The translations under genes and the position numbers were made by a program. From Plectosphaerella cucumerina (taxonomy: Eukaryota > Ascomycota > Sordariomycetes > Glomerellales > Plectosphaerellaceae): a DNA stretch of 64,000 nucleotides. Below are positions 1 through 10,789 of the stretch, piece after piece (the first letter of the stretch is position 1; every line of letters starts with the position of its first letter). The DNA lies in contig JAGPXD010000005.1 in NCBI GenBank assembly GCA_020746995.1, positions 1,364,001 through 1,428,000 of the forward strand, in the 5' to 3' direction. The notes beneath the pieces are model-generated. The model saw only the letters and a list, made by a program, of their open reading frames with translations, had not been told where the DNA came from and did no database searches.

Positions 1-457
1 CTTGACGGGTTCTTTGCCACCCCGCACAAAACATGCTCATGGCATGTCAAATTCCTGCTCCTTGTTCCTCTTTCGTATTCCTGTACCATTATATGCTCGT
101 GGTGGTGGTGCTGTTGTCGGTTCTGTGGCCCCCTGCATCACAGCTGCTGTGCATCGCGATGCAGACGAATATCTGGCCTCGTGCGCAGACGTCCACTGTT
201 TCATCGAGTCTCGAAGAGTTAAATCTACGTCTATTCTCGAAGCTGCCTATGCAGATGTCAAGTAGGAAGATGATTTGTGTAAGTCTGCCTTGTTTTGATA
301 GCTCTGGTAAAGACTGAGGGTAACATATACAAGCAAGATGGAACCGTCTATAGGTGGCCCCGGGTATCTAGTTAAATCCTCGCCAAATGCCGGAAGAGAA
401 AGGACAAAAAAAGAGGACGTCTCTCATTGCGTCAAGAGCGGATCGGCCACCTCAACC
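1..457. repeat. Degenerate minisatellite-like sequence at window edge
   Basis: No credible gene is seen here. The first ~140 bases consist of degenerate ~55-65 bp units containing 'acatgctcatgg' (31-42) and 'ttctgtgg' blocks. The same blocks recur at 5370-5560, for example 'acatgctcatggtcatgtc' at 5390. Units at both places run on the same strand. The array probably continues left of the window. The rest, 141-457, is the 3' flank of the trypsin-fold gene and shows no further structure I recognise. Confidence 0.5.
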
Positions 458-2521
458 TCACCCGCGCCGAGGCGCAGACCTCCTCAAAAGATTGCGCAGC
501 CGACCCGAGCCACCGTCACTCGAACGCGGCGTCGTCTCTTGCCCCAGCAGCGAGAAACCACCGTCATCCGAGCTTCTCATCTCGGCCAAGTTCGTCTCGT
601 GGGACAAGTATGTGCCAGCGTATCTCAGCGCCATCTCATCTGTGCTCCTGCTTGAAGACACCGTCTCATCCCCAGCGCCCTCCGGAAGCGCCGTTTTGCC
701 GGTCTTGCTGCTGATGGACATGTCGCTTCCCCGTCGGAAGAAGCTGAAGCGCAGCCGTGGGCTGGGGAGTGGGCTTTCCGTGGAGGTCATTCTGTTGATC
801 TGTGAGGATGCCATCGCGGCTCTCACGTCCTGTGAGTTGTCGCTAGAGAGCGTGTCTCGCCATTGAAGCGTACGGTTGTCTGCGTACGAGTGCGTGGACA
901 GGTTCGGGGGCGCTGTCTCCTGTTTTTTGCTTCCAGGAAGATGGAGAAACCCGCGCATCAAGCGCTGTAGGCTGATGTCACCGAGGCCATGCAAGAAGTC
1001 TGGCTGCGTGGTGTCGACGGATGGATCGTGAAGGACTCGGCCGATGTAAGCGGCGATGCGCCCGGCTCCGACCATGTGCGCCATGGGCTCGTCTTGGTAG
1101 CTCGCGACGATCATGCCGACGAAGATTCCGTCCTTCTCGACCGAGGCGCCGGAAGATCCAGGGGCTGTTCGAGAGAATGTCAGTTTTGCATTCAGCAGCG
1201 AACGGATAGACAGATAAGGGTGGTACGTACGAAGAGCGACATCGAGACATAGAAGGATTGTGGAGGCTTCACTCCGTGCAGAGGCAGCGCCACGGACCTG
1301 GACGCATGTGAAGCCTTGCAGACTTTGTTCGTCGTTCGGCCCGTCGAGCAAGACCCTGACACTCTCCTCTGGGTCCTCCAGCCTGCGGACCTCTACTGGC
1401 TGCGGCCCGGTCGACGGGGGCTTCGGCTGAGGTTGCACCCCCAGGATGATGCAGTCAGGGGCAGCAATATCGTCCTTGTCTGATAAGACAACCTTCGACC
1501 TGCCGGTCTTCGAGTGTCGAATCTCGAGGCGACCGTACCTAGCACTGCACGGCGGCGTGATCTTCGCCCACTCCTTGACCTCGGAGGCAAAGTCGACCGC
1601 CGGCCGTGTAGGGCAAAGAAAGTCGGGGTTGGCGAGCATGGCGTCTTGATCGGCAATGAATGACCCATCATCGCCATCGCTGGACTGGCTCGTCGTCTCG
1701 GTCGTGGAGTGCTGCTGGCCCGAGACGATCATGTCCAAGATCTGGTGAGCCGTGGTGACGTACACCTGATGCCCCTTGATGAGTAGGGGCCCGGAGACAC
1801 GAGAGTAACGCGTCTCTATTTTCTCCCCATTGCGGTAGAGACTCGCGCGGCAGATGATGGTAGCTGATGTGGGCGAGTCGCGGTTCGAGGCTGTGACCAG
1901 ATTGCCCACTTCGAACTGGACCTCAAGCCCCTCGAGGAGCTCAGAGGGTTCGAGGCCGGCTGGTGAAAGACCCGTGTCGTTTGCCGCTTTGCCGTCATTG
2001 GCGCCAGTTGCCTCAGGCTTCACGACGTGGATATGTTTAAAGATCGTTTCGGAAGGAAGCCAGCGGGCCACGACGGTGCTGCCGGCCTTGGTAAGGAGCT
2101 GGTAGTTCCTCAAGTCATCGCAGACGATGCGGAGGCCGGGATAGAGGGTGACGACCCCGTCGATCGAAAACCCCGACATCTCGACAACTATTTCGAAGGA
2201 GTCGGAGAAGGAAACGTCGGAGAACGTAGAGTTGCGGACGATGTTGCTGCCCTGGGTGCTGAGCTGCTCCTCGAATTCCTCAAAGTCGACCCGGATCTGG
2301 TCCACGAGATCCTGGTCAAGCTCTGCAACGGCGCCAGCCGGAGGCGGGAACACATTGAGTTTCCCGTAAAAGCGGCCGGTTTTCTCCTTCCTGATCTGGT
2401 ATATCTGCCCAGGGACCAGTTCGTCCACCTTGATTTCGTATGTCGAGCGGGACGCCGAGCCCGCGGCGCTGGTCGGAATGGCAGTTTCCCCAGAAGGACT
2501 GTGGCTGTTGGTATTGGTCAT
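458..2521 (-). CDS. Trypsin-fold serine protease-like protein
   Basis: Predicted 665 aa after removing one 66-nt intron (1165-1230). The intron has a GTACGT donor, a CTGAC branch and an ACAG acceptor; it has no stop and is a multiple of three, so it can be mistaken for coding. A His motif, YVTTAHQIL, lies near residue 257, and a Ser motif, APGSSGASV, near residue 432 just after the splice. These fit the TAAHC and GDSGG positions of chymotrypsin-fold peptidases. The segment DIAAPDCIILG between them may hold the acidic residue. The C-terminal ~200 residues are Ser/Arg-rich and low complexity. There is no signal peptide, so it is probably intracellular. I chose the ATG at 2521 because it has A at -3; another in-frame ATG lies at 2653, and the open frame further upstream begins with TTG. 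The family call rests on two motifs, and the substrate is unknown. Confidence 0.62.
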   Translation of the reverse strand: MTNTNSHSPSGETAIPTSAAGSASRSTYEIKVDELVPGQIYQIRKEKTGRFYGKLNVFPPPAGAVAELDQDLVDQIRVDFEEFEEQLSTQGSNIVRNSTFSDVSFSDSFEIVVEMSGFSIDGVVTLYPGLRIVCDDLRNYQLLTKAGSTVVARWLPSETIFKHIHVVKPEATGANDGKAANDTGLSPAGLEPSELLEGLEVQFEVGNLVTASNRDSPTSATIICRASLYRNGEKIETRYSRVSGPLLIKGHQVYVTTAHQILDMIVSGQQHSTTETTSQSSDGDDGSFIADQDAMLANPDFLCPTRPAVDFASEVKEWAKITPPCSARYGRLEIRHSKTGRSKVVLSDKDDIAAPDCIILGVQPQPKPPSTGPQPVEVRRLEDPEESVRVLLDGPNDEQSLQGFTCVQVRGAASARSEASTILLCLDVALRTYHPYLSIRSLLNAKLTFSRTAPGSSGASVEKDGIFVGMIVASYQDEPMAHMVGAGRIAAYIGRVLHDPSVDTTQPDFLHGLGDISLQRLMRGFLHLPGSKKQETAPPNLSTHSYADNRTLQWRDTLSSDNSQDVRAAMASSQINRMTSTESPLPSPRLRFSFFRRGSDMSISSKTGKTALPEGAGDETVSSSRSTDEMALRYAGTYLSHETNLAEMRSSDDGGFSLLGQETTPRSSDGGSGRLRNLLRRSAPRRG

Positions 2522-3600
2522 GATGCTGCATCGTGTCTCGCTGCCCGCAGCAGGGCTCACGGGAACTTGAAGGTGCTCCTCAGGAGCTGCAATCTGCCCC
2601 GGGGGCCTTTGCGAGGGATGATGGTGTAGACGAGGTGCATGGCTTGTAGACATGGATGGGCTGGTATTCGTTCGGCCGTTGGCATGTGTAGCTGTGCTTG
2701 GGGGAGATGGGAGCTCGGAGAAGCAGAGTAGGCGAGAGAACCAAAGAAAAAAACCGCTGAAAGAAAGGCGTCTTGCCGGGGGCAGCTTGGTCGGATGGTT
2801 GCTGGGATGTTTGTTGTGGCTTGGCTTGGTTCGAGTTGGCAACGGCGACAGGGGCGGCCGAGGCCATGTTGAAGGGAGCCATGCCGCTTGCTTGAATCAT
2901 GAAGATCGATGACCTGAGCTGGTGGTTGTCGGGTTAGCAGAGTGAGGGCAGGTAGGGCCTGAAGGTAGGTATATACTACATGCACGTCACTGGGAGGGCG
3001 CCGGATTGGCACGGCAGCCCAGGCTGGGAGTTCTGAGCGATGAACCAGTCCCCCCCGGAGACTTGATGGTTGCAACCACATTTCGTTTTCTCGACTGGAA
3101 GCGGTGTCGACCTGACCCGGGCCGGAATCTTCTGGGTGCTTCTAATCCCACCATGCTCTCAAGCAGGAAGACGGCGAGAACCAAAAGCCGTGTCATGTCG
3201 ACAGCGCCTCGGTCAATGGACGTGTGGCTGTGATGAGCCTCTGAAGGAGGCCGTGTTCGGCACGCTGTATCACCCCAGGATCAGGCTGGGCCGGGGCGGT
3301 GCTGAGAGCCTGGTGGTGCTGAGAGCCTGGTGGTGCTGAGAGCCTGGTGGTGCTGAGAGCCTGGTGGTGCTGAGAGCCTGATGATGCTGCGAGCTGCCCG
3401 GTGTGTGCCTCGCCCCCACCACCCACACGAAAGGTACAAAACTGTGAGGTCCTCGAGGCAGTGCCCGGGAAATCGTAAATACACTTTCGATGGAGGCCTC
3501 CAGCATCTCAGGCTATACATACAGCACTGTGGACATGACCGTGTCGGGGAGCAATGGAGCATCATGTTGATTGAGGCCACCGTCAGCTAGCAGTCTGCAA
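2522..3600. other. Divergent intergenic region with minisatellite
   Basis: This 1.1 kb lies between the leftward protease-like gene and the rightward 371-aa gene, so it should hold both promoters. The only clear structure is the 17-bp tandem array at 3301-3385, listed separately. Open frames here are repeats read in several frames or overlap the gene upstream, and show no conserved motif. Confidence 0.5.
3301..3385. repeat. 17-bp minisatellite, five copies
   Basis: Five head-to-tail copies of gctgagagcctggtggt start at 3301, 3318, 3335, 3352 and 3369. The first four are identical; the last differs at two positions (gatgat for ggtggt). Because 17 is not a multiple of three, the array stays open in all minus-strand frames as QHHQALST-like peptides. 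A related 17-mer, gctgagtgcgtggtgat, sits at 5112-5128 and matches at 14 of 17 positions. Confidence 0.93.
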
Positions 3601-4716
3601 ATGTCTCCAGCAATGAGCATCCTACCAAGATTCCAGAAACAGACCGAAAAGCCACTTCCCGAACACTCGGACATACTTTTGAAAGCCCTCTGGCCCGATG
3701 TTCAAATCGAGAAAGGGGCGGACAACGGACAATACGCCGAATTCTGCGACGAAGCACTGCACGCTCTGCTTGGGCTCTGGCAGCACACGGGACACCAATC
3801 TCTACATGAACCACACATCGGAATACGCCTGATCAGAGACACCGTACTTTCTCCGACAACGACGTACGATGAGCTCAAGAAAAGGGTCAGCGATGTCTAC
3901 GGCATCGATCACCCGGCAAGCTTGCATGATGTCCAGAAAGCCGTGCGCCTGCTCGTCCGATGCTGGACGATGACAACGGTCGACGTGCAAGCCAGACCCA
4001 ACCGCTACGTCATGTCCTGGACAGGAACCCAGACTCTCGCCTCCATGATCCAAGCACAACTCGACCCCCTCGAAAGAGCCAGCGAAGCCTGCGCACCCCG
4101 CGAGCTTGATACCGATCTCAAGGCCACGAACCTGGTCAAATACCAAAGCATCCATATCAAATGGGACTTTGATTTATCGAGACACCTCAAGCTCATAAAG
4201 GGCGGTGGGAAACCTACTCTCTATGTCTTCAAGCACAAGGCCTGGCTGAACAATAGCCGGTGGCATTCGACCAAGTACCCTGTCCCCGATGACGTTCTTG
4301 AGGAGGTCATACGAACCCTGAACATCCTTTTCCCGCCAGGAGATCCGGGGACTATCAAACTACTCGCAGGCCGGGCGCAGATGCTGAACATTGGCAACTG
4401 CCGTGTACAACCGACGCTCGACTTGAGCGCGTTCCGCTACTGGCGCGCTCGCATGGCCGAGCTGGATGATCTGCTGAACGGGCCGCAGAAGGGTATCAGG
4501 CGGGTCTACCGTCTGGATAAGAACAGGCAGAACCTGATAGACATTATCCTCTTCTGGGTAACGGGGGTGGCGGTACTGGTGTTGACTGTTATCAGCTCCG
4601 TGTGCGATATCATGGCGCTGCTAGTCTCTCAGGATACGTTCGAGCTCGCGCGGGCACAGGCATGTGCGGATGAAGACGTCAGGGGGGGATTGCCTCAGTA
4701 TTGTTCAAATTTGTGA
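3601..4716 (+). CDS. Hypothetical protein with C-terminal membrane segment
   Basis: Intronless, 371 aa. The start at ATG 3601 (CAAATG context) was chosen because the open frame upstream begins at TTG; a second ATG is at 3613. There is no signal peptide. The protein is soluble for about 310 residues, with evenly mixed composition, then has one strong hydrophobic stretch (IILFWVTGVAVLVLTVISS) at roughly residues 318-336, followed by a short Asp/Cys-containing tail. That layout suggests a tail-anchored or single-pass membrane protein. I recognise it only as a fungal conserved-hypothetical type and can assign no catalytic motif. It is flanked on both sides by repeat sequence. Confidence 0.7.
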   Translation: MSPAMSILPRFQKQTEKPLPEHSDILLKALWPDVQIEKGADNGQYAEFCDEALHALLGLWQHTGHQSLHEPHIGIRLIRDTVLSPTTTYDELKKRVSDVYGIDHPASLHDVQKAVRLLVRCWTMTTVDVQARPNRYVMSWTGTQTLASMIQAQLDPLERASEACAPRELDTDLKATNLVKYQSIHIKWDFDLSRHLKLIKGGGKPTLYVFKHKAWLNNSRWHSTKYPVPDDVLEEVIRTLNILFPPGDPGTIKLLAGRAQMLNIGNCRVQPTLDLSAFRYWRARMAELDDLLNGPQKGIRRVYRLDKNRQNLIDIILFWVTGVAVLVLTVISSVCDIMALLVSQDTFELARAQACADEDVRGGLPQYCSNL

Positions 4717-5619
4717 GATGGGTAGCTTTCGCTGCGAATCATTAGAAGAGATGATCCTCACATCCACGAAGCACAGAACAGCGGGGAGGTAGAGGCGGTC
4801 TGGTCATGTCGGGTAAGAGGATTTATGTACGGCACCAAAGCTTGAATGTCGCGTGGTGAGAGGACTTGACATTGATAATGGGAACTCGATGAACCTACTG
4901 ACGCCGCCTGATTCTGTTGTGCGATGCCAAAAGAGGAGGCCAGCATCAGGGAGTCCGTAGAGCCTAGTCCAGTCCTGCCGCCCCAGGTACCAGCGTTCTG
5001 GAATGCCAAAAATCCATCTGCGATGCTGCTCACTTGATGCTTCCGTATTCCTTGATAAGAACAATGCTGGGATGAAGTTTGGTCTCGATTCTGTGGACCC
5101 TGGACAAGTTGTGCTGAGTGCGTGGTGATGCTGACAGCTTGCTGTGTCTTGTTCCGCACTCCTTGATAAAGACAATGCTGGGACGACGTTGTGGTCTCGG
5201 TTCTGTGGACCCTGGACAAGTGCGTGGTGATAATGGCAACTTTCTGTGTTCTGTTCCGTATGTCGTTGGGAGGTACCATGCTGTGACGATGGTCTTGAAG
5301 ATGATCTTGTGTAGGGTTCTGTGGCTCCCTGTACAAGATCTTCGTCGTGGTGTTGCTTTTGCGTGACTTCTGTGTCCCCCTGTAAAAAGACATGCTCATG
5401 GTCATGTCGTCAAATACCTGTCGTTTGTTCCGTGTCCCTGTACAAAAGAATGCTGATGGTGATGCTCTCGTCGTCAAATGCCGAGTGCCTGGTTCTCCTC
5501 CTTCTTGGCCAAGTAACATGCTGATGGTGATGTCCTCGTCCTCGATTCTGTGTCTCTCTGTAACCGAGCAAAGCCGCAACTCGCAAAGCCTTCCTCCGGG
5601 CCAGATCGAGTTTCCGGCT
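4717..5619. repeat. Degenerate tandem repeat tract
   Basis: Two ~111-bp units are clear. Positions 5050-5109 resemble 5161-5221, including a 29-bp block (5081-5109 against 5193-5221) with one mismatch. Shorter, more decayed units with 'atgctgatggtgatg' cores follow at 5390, 5447 and 5517. The tract resembles bases 1-140 and contains the 17-mer relative at 5112. A 325-codon frame stays open on the minus strand, but it begins at GTG, is made of repeats and overlaps the next gene, so I do not treat it as coding. Confidence 0.75.
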
Positions 5620-6515
5620 CTAGTCGAGCTGGTGCTCGTTCGTCTCTTTCGCGGTGACATAGGCAGGTGAGGCCTCGTCCTCCTCAATCTCCTCGGGGAT
5701 GCGGTCGAGGGACAGGTCGTAGTTGGGAGGGGCACCCTCCAGAGCGCGGCGGCTCTCCTCGCTGCGCCTCAGCTCCTCTTCCTCGCGGCACGCGGCAACG
5801 TACTCGGCCTTGTAGCCCTCGAGCTTCTTCTCCTCTTCGCGGAGGACCTGGTACTGCCTGATGATGTTCTGGCGGCGCGTGTACAGTTCCTCGCCGATCA
5901 GGGCGCGGCGGCGGGCCTCGCGGCGGTCGTCGGCGCGCCGGATGATGAGGCCTTGCAGAAGTGAGATGACGGCCTCGTCGTCATCGTCGTCGTCGTCGTC
6001 GGCCTCGTTGCCGCTCTCGTCGTCCGCGTTGTAGGCGGCCTCGGGGTCGGGGCCGCTTCCGCGGGGACCCTCGCCGTACCGCAGGCCGGGGCGGGGGCTG
6101 GGGGAGGGGACGAGTCTGACGAGAACTCGTCGGCGTCTTCGGAGGCGCGGGAAGCGCCAAGACGGCCCTGGGCCCTGAGCGAGGCCACGATCTTGGCCTT
6201 GACGATATCGAGCTCGCCAGGGATCCAGGGGGAGTCCTCGGAAGAGGACAACGCCTCAAAGGAGGCGGGGCGGACGAGGCCGGGAACTGGGCCGGCGGAG
6301 GAGGAGCTCTCCACGGGGACGGGCGCGAGAGACTTGTGCACCTTTGGGTGCCAGTTGTGGTACTCGTGGTACCGGCAGCGGGAGCCCACCAGGTTGATGA
6401 GGGCGTACTCGTGGTAGTGGCAGTGCTGGCTGCCCGGGCCAGCACTGCAAGGCTTTTTATATGCCAGGATCCGGCAACCGCACCTGCGGTGGTGGGTGTA
6501 GAAGGCTTTGCACAT
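5620..6515 (-). CDS. Cys/His-rich coiled-coil hypothetical, frame-broken
   Basis: The start at ATG 6515 has a strong CCAAAATG context. The N-terminus is Cys/His-rich (CKAFYTHHRRCGCR, then CHYHEY and CRYHEY repeats), which suggests metal binding. A Ser/Pro linker follows. The C-terminus is acidic (a run of Asp) and then a charged, probably coiled-coil region (VLREEEKKLEGYKAEYVAACREEEELRR), ending at TAG 5620. N- and C-terminal parts lie in different frames. The change falls within about 6085-6150 in a run of C and CCCG with no GT-AG intron to explain it, so either a base is missing there or the gene is broken. A reading that keeps the first frame ends at 5898 with a low-complexity tail. No known function. 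Confidence 0.5.
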
Positions 6516-7577
6516 TTTGGATGGATGTGCTTGGTGGTGGTTTGTCCTGTTGCGTGTCAGAAACCTGGCCTGCAGTGAGGGTATCAAGGCTCGCCCGAGC
6601 TCCTTTTGTGAGATTGAGGGCCAAAAAAAGATCAGATGGACAGGAGAAAAGTTTTACAGGAGAGGGCTATGGATTCTCGATCTCTCGAGGGTGACAGATG
6701 GATTTGGGGTTGTTTTTGACTTACGCAGGATGAGGTGGTGAAGAAAAGGGAAATGCGAGGGAAACGGGCGGCGGTAATTTTTGGGATAACCTACCTACGC
6801 GTCTGGCAGAATCAACTTGGGTGGGACACGAGGGAACGGCAGGAGCAGGAGCAGGTCCATGGCATGCAACTCGCTCAATGCACAGCACGCGTAAGTGGGT
6901 GCTGTTTTGGTCGGGGACGGGAGTGTTCAGGTGGTCCTGGCGGCCCAGGTGGGCGGCATCTGAGGACTGAAGACACTGGACTTGCTCTGACTACACGCTG
7001 GCTTCCAGATGGACCTTGAAACGTAGACTCTGCCTGTCTTCTACTTTTCCGACTGCCTTAGGAGATTATCACTTCTCCGGGTTGACTTGTGTCATAGCAC
7101 CAGAACCTTCTCTTCTTTCGTGGAGGGCGAAAGGGGAAGAGAGAAGAGCAAGTCACGAAACACCGACGCGTCGAGGGCACCTTCGTGATTTTACAACGGG
7201 CAAAAGCGTACATACCTTCTAAAACATTTCAGACTCCTCTCTCGCGTAAGTCTTACTCTTACTTCGACTAATACGTCTCGAGTCGTCGTGACATCACGGA
7301 TTAAGGGTAATAAACATGTTTGATTCGTGAGACTAGCGACGGGCTTACTCCAGCGTCTTGCTTTCCATGGAGTCGCCCTGACGGAGAATATCCCGGTTGT
7401 AACTAACTTCGCAACGACCAGGAAGAAGGGAGCAAGAGCTTCGCGGAAAACGAGCTGAATGAAAAGACCAGACCATGATGGTGGAAGACGGATGAGAATG
7501 TGGCAGAGGATGCAGACGCAGTCTGGGCTGATGACGTTGTATCTTCGAGCTCTTCTTCGTCGCGATATCTACTTCTC
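6516..7577. other. Intergenic region, nothing recognised
   Basis: It separates the promoter of the Cys/His-rich gene from the 3' end of the DHA2 transporter. Short open frames are present but lack codon-like composition or motifs. No repeats or RNA genes were seen. Confidence 0.45.
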
Positions 7578-9377
7578 CTAAAGCCCCTCCGAAGACCCTG
7601 GCTTATTCTCCACCTTGTGTGCCTCCTCTTTGCTTTCCTTCTCCTTCCCCGGCATCAGCGCCTGATCCGTGACATGCTCCTGCTGCAGCGAGTACGATCG
7701 CACAAGCAGACTCAGAAGAAAGCCGACGCCTGAGAACCCAATGAGGGCGTACCAGATGGAGCGCAGCGCGCCAGCGTAGGCTTCCACGAGAGCATCTTTG
7801 ACGGGTCCCTCGGCCATCTCGTTGATGACGCGTACCACGATGGTGGCGTCGCGGCTGTACTCTTCGGCGACGGAGCTCAGCTCGGGTATCTGTAGAAGCT
7901 CATTGCGGAAGGCGTTCTGGAAAACAACGCCCGCAACGGCAACGCCGACAGACTGGCCGAATGTGCGGAGGAACGAGTAGAAGGCTGTGGCTTGGGCGTT
8001 GAGGGCCGGGGTGCAGGCGGCCTGGATCGCGAGCGCCATGGACGGGAAGAGCATGCCCGTGCCGATGCCGACGGGGATGTTGAGAGGGATCCAGTGTCGG
8101 ACGGGTGTGTCGGGTTCGAGAAGGCAGAGGAGGCCGGCGCCGATGGTGGTTAGGGACCAGCCGATCCAGAGGGCCCAACGGTAGCGGCCCGTGATGGAAG
8201 CCAGGGCTCCAACGATGATACCCGCGGGGACGATTGTGAGAGTTTCGGGGAGCGCGGCGACGGCTGACATGACGGGCGTGTAGAACTTGACGGCCTGGTA
8301 GTAGAGGGCTGAGGAGATTAGTATTTGGGAAAGCAGGTTCAAGGGGGAAGGGACGTACTCAAGAAATACACTAAAGCCCACAGAGTCATGCCGTGAAGAA
8401 CTGTCATGAGATAACTGGCAACCATACTGCGGTTGCTGAACAACCCCTTGTCGATCATGGGCTCCTTCGCATGGCGGACCTCCCAGTAGGCGAAGAGGGC
8501 CAGGCCTACGACTCCAAAGACAAGAGGCAGGACAGTTCGAAACGAACCCCACGGAAACATGACGCCGCCGGTAGTGATACCGAAGAGCAAGCTCGTAGAG
8601 GCAGCAGTGAAGAGAACAGCACCAAGCCAGTCAAAGCGGCGCAGCTTGGCAGCAACAACACCAGGTATGGGCGCCTGGTTGAGGAAGAAGAAGACCAGAA
8701 CGGCACCGACGCTGACGATGGGGAGGTTGATCCAGAAGATCCATCGCCACGACGCGTGCTGAGCGAAGCTGGCGCCGATGAGGGGACCAGCGACGGTGCC
8801 GATGGCCCACATTGCGGAGATGATTGAGAACCAAAGGCTGCGGACGGCGAGGGGCACGAGGTCGACGACGACGACCTCTGTGACGGCGATGAGACCGCCG
8901 CCGCCGATGCCCTTGACGGTGCGGCCTGCGATGACGAGGGGAAAGTTCTGAGCGAGGGCGGCCATGAGCGAGCCGGCGGCGAAGAAAGCCATGCAGAGAA
9001 AGAGCATCTGGAGGGAAGTCGTTAGTGATATGCCACTACAGAAGGGGAATGGGGAGACATACTGCCTTGCGGCCAAAAATGGAGCTGAGCGATGCAAACG
9101 TCGGCTGGAAGACAGTGCTCGCGAGAAGGAAACTGGTGCCGGACCAGAAAGCCTCAAGAGCTGAACCGCCAAGGTCGCTGCTCATTATGGGAAGGGCGAC
9201 CGCCAGAGTCGTGGCATCAAGAGCCACAGCAATGATGATGACATCCAGGGCGAGGAAGGCGAGAAGAAATTCCCGTGTTGGCCGGAAGGCAGCCGGCTGT
9301 TGTTGCTTTTCGGCCGGGCCTCCGGAGGCCGAATCGGCCGGTAGAGCCGGAGCCGATTCCGTATCGGTCGAGGACAT
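7578..9377 (-). CDS. MFS multidrug efflux transporter, DHA2 (14-TM) type
   Basis: 564 aa from three exons; introns at 9008-9062 (55 nt, GTATGT/CTAAC/CCAG) and 8309-8358 (50 nt, GTACGT/CTAAT/TCAG). The N-terminus is hydrophilic, then TM1 carries LDATTLAVALPIM. Motif A is reduced to SIFGRKA. TM4-5 contain GRTVKGIGGGG and WRWIFWINLP, which are typical of the TetA-like DHA2 family that exports toxins, drugs and self-made metabolites across the plasma membrane. The C-terminal tail is charged (KEKESKEEAHK). It ends 1.4 kb downstream of a P450, with a LaeA-like methyltransferase beyond that. This could be a metabolite export role, but no backbone enzyme is present. The family is certain; the substrate is unknown. 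Confidence 0.92.
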
Positions 9378-10789
9378 TACTGGAATTGTGGGCGAGAGTT
9401 TAAGTTTGGGTTTGGAGGGAAGGAAGGGAAAAGTGTGGGTGTCAAGGTTTTTGCGAGGGGTGTTTGTCGACAGCTTCCCGTTTGTCTGGTTACGGGTCAG
9501 GACTTACCTTCCGGCACCCGTAACCATCTTATATGACCCCCGGAGCAGAAATCTAGACCGCCTCATTCACCTGCCTTTCACATTCTTGGCCTGCACCGCG
9601 GAAAGTGATGACTCCATGACCCAGGGAAGCATCCCTTTAACCGGGCACCTTAATGCGAGAGCGACGGCAGCTGATGCAACTCGGAGTGCTGTTGGTCCGG
9701 TACGATGCGGCACGGCAGGGGGCTGGCCTCTGTAGGGCTGTCAGTGACCAGACGCAGGAGCAGGAACAGGATGTAGGCGAGAATGGGTGTCATGTCGGAC
9801 CCCTGTCTTGTTGCCGTTGCGGGTGCGACGTCGCACTCGCATCCGCTTGGGCATCGTCAGATGCGGATTAATGGATAGCCGTACCGGCTGCAGCAAGTCA
9901 CACCAATTTGAGGGACAATGAGCCAACGTATTCAAGGGGCTGGAAGCTGAGTCATCTTGTTTCTCCTTTTTGCCCTTTGATGGCTGCATGGAGGCACCTT
10001 CTACAGGCATTTCTTCGAGAAGTGAATCGAGAGCAGTCCAGCGCGTGCTTTGAGAAGCCCAGATCTAATCTCTACTTATCCTCTTTCCAGGCTACTGACA
10101 TGGAGCAAATGGAACTGACTGAAATCTTGATGTCCATACCCTCCAACAACAATGCCCAAGCCAATTGATACCTTGAGAAATTGACACACAGAACCGCACT
10201 ACGAAAACTACCACGATCGGTGTGAATACTTGGTCCTAACATTGAAAGGAATGAATGGAGTCAACTAAGTAACATATGTACCAAATTCAACATCCAAGGT
10301 AGCCAGCCCATTGAAAAATACACCCGCTGGTGGAAAAGACGTGGTGACTTTGGGTCCCCGTGAAACCATTTAGTGACACCTCTCCCATATTCAGTGGGAG
10401 AAGATTGAGGGTGTCTCAGGGGTCCGAAGTACCATTTCCAAGAGAAAAACGGTCGATAGGTGGGGAGGAGGATCCTCATCAGATCTCCGTTGTTTCCGGC
10501 TACCTAGGAAGGTAGGCAGGTTGCAACTTGCAGGTTGAGCTCTTGCATCTCGCCTTGGTGACAAAGATCAAGGCTGATTTGCTGCCTTGGCATCTTCGTC
10601 GGGACAGACAAGTATTGCACATCAAACCAAGCCACACACCTTTGCTTCCAACGTTTGATTCAACCTAGCACAAAATGTTCATAACAAGGAGATATCCTGA
10701 CTCCAGGCTGATGAATAGCGACTAGACGAACCGTTCTTACTATCTCAGGCACCTATGACACTTCTCAGATTCAAACCGCCAGCACACCC
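9378..10789. other. Intergenic region, nothing recognised
   Basis: This is the promoter side of the DHA2 transporter and the 3' side of the P450. It contains a near-palindrome CTACCTAGGAAGGTAGG at about 10500, of a sort common in Sordariomycete promoters. No open frame has family motifs. Confidence 0.45.

Noticed and set aside
4758..5735. 325-codon open frame on the minus strand
   Set aside because: It starts with GTG, consists mostly of translated tandem repeats, and overlaps the 3' end of the Cys/His-rich gene in another frame.
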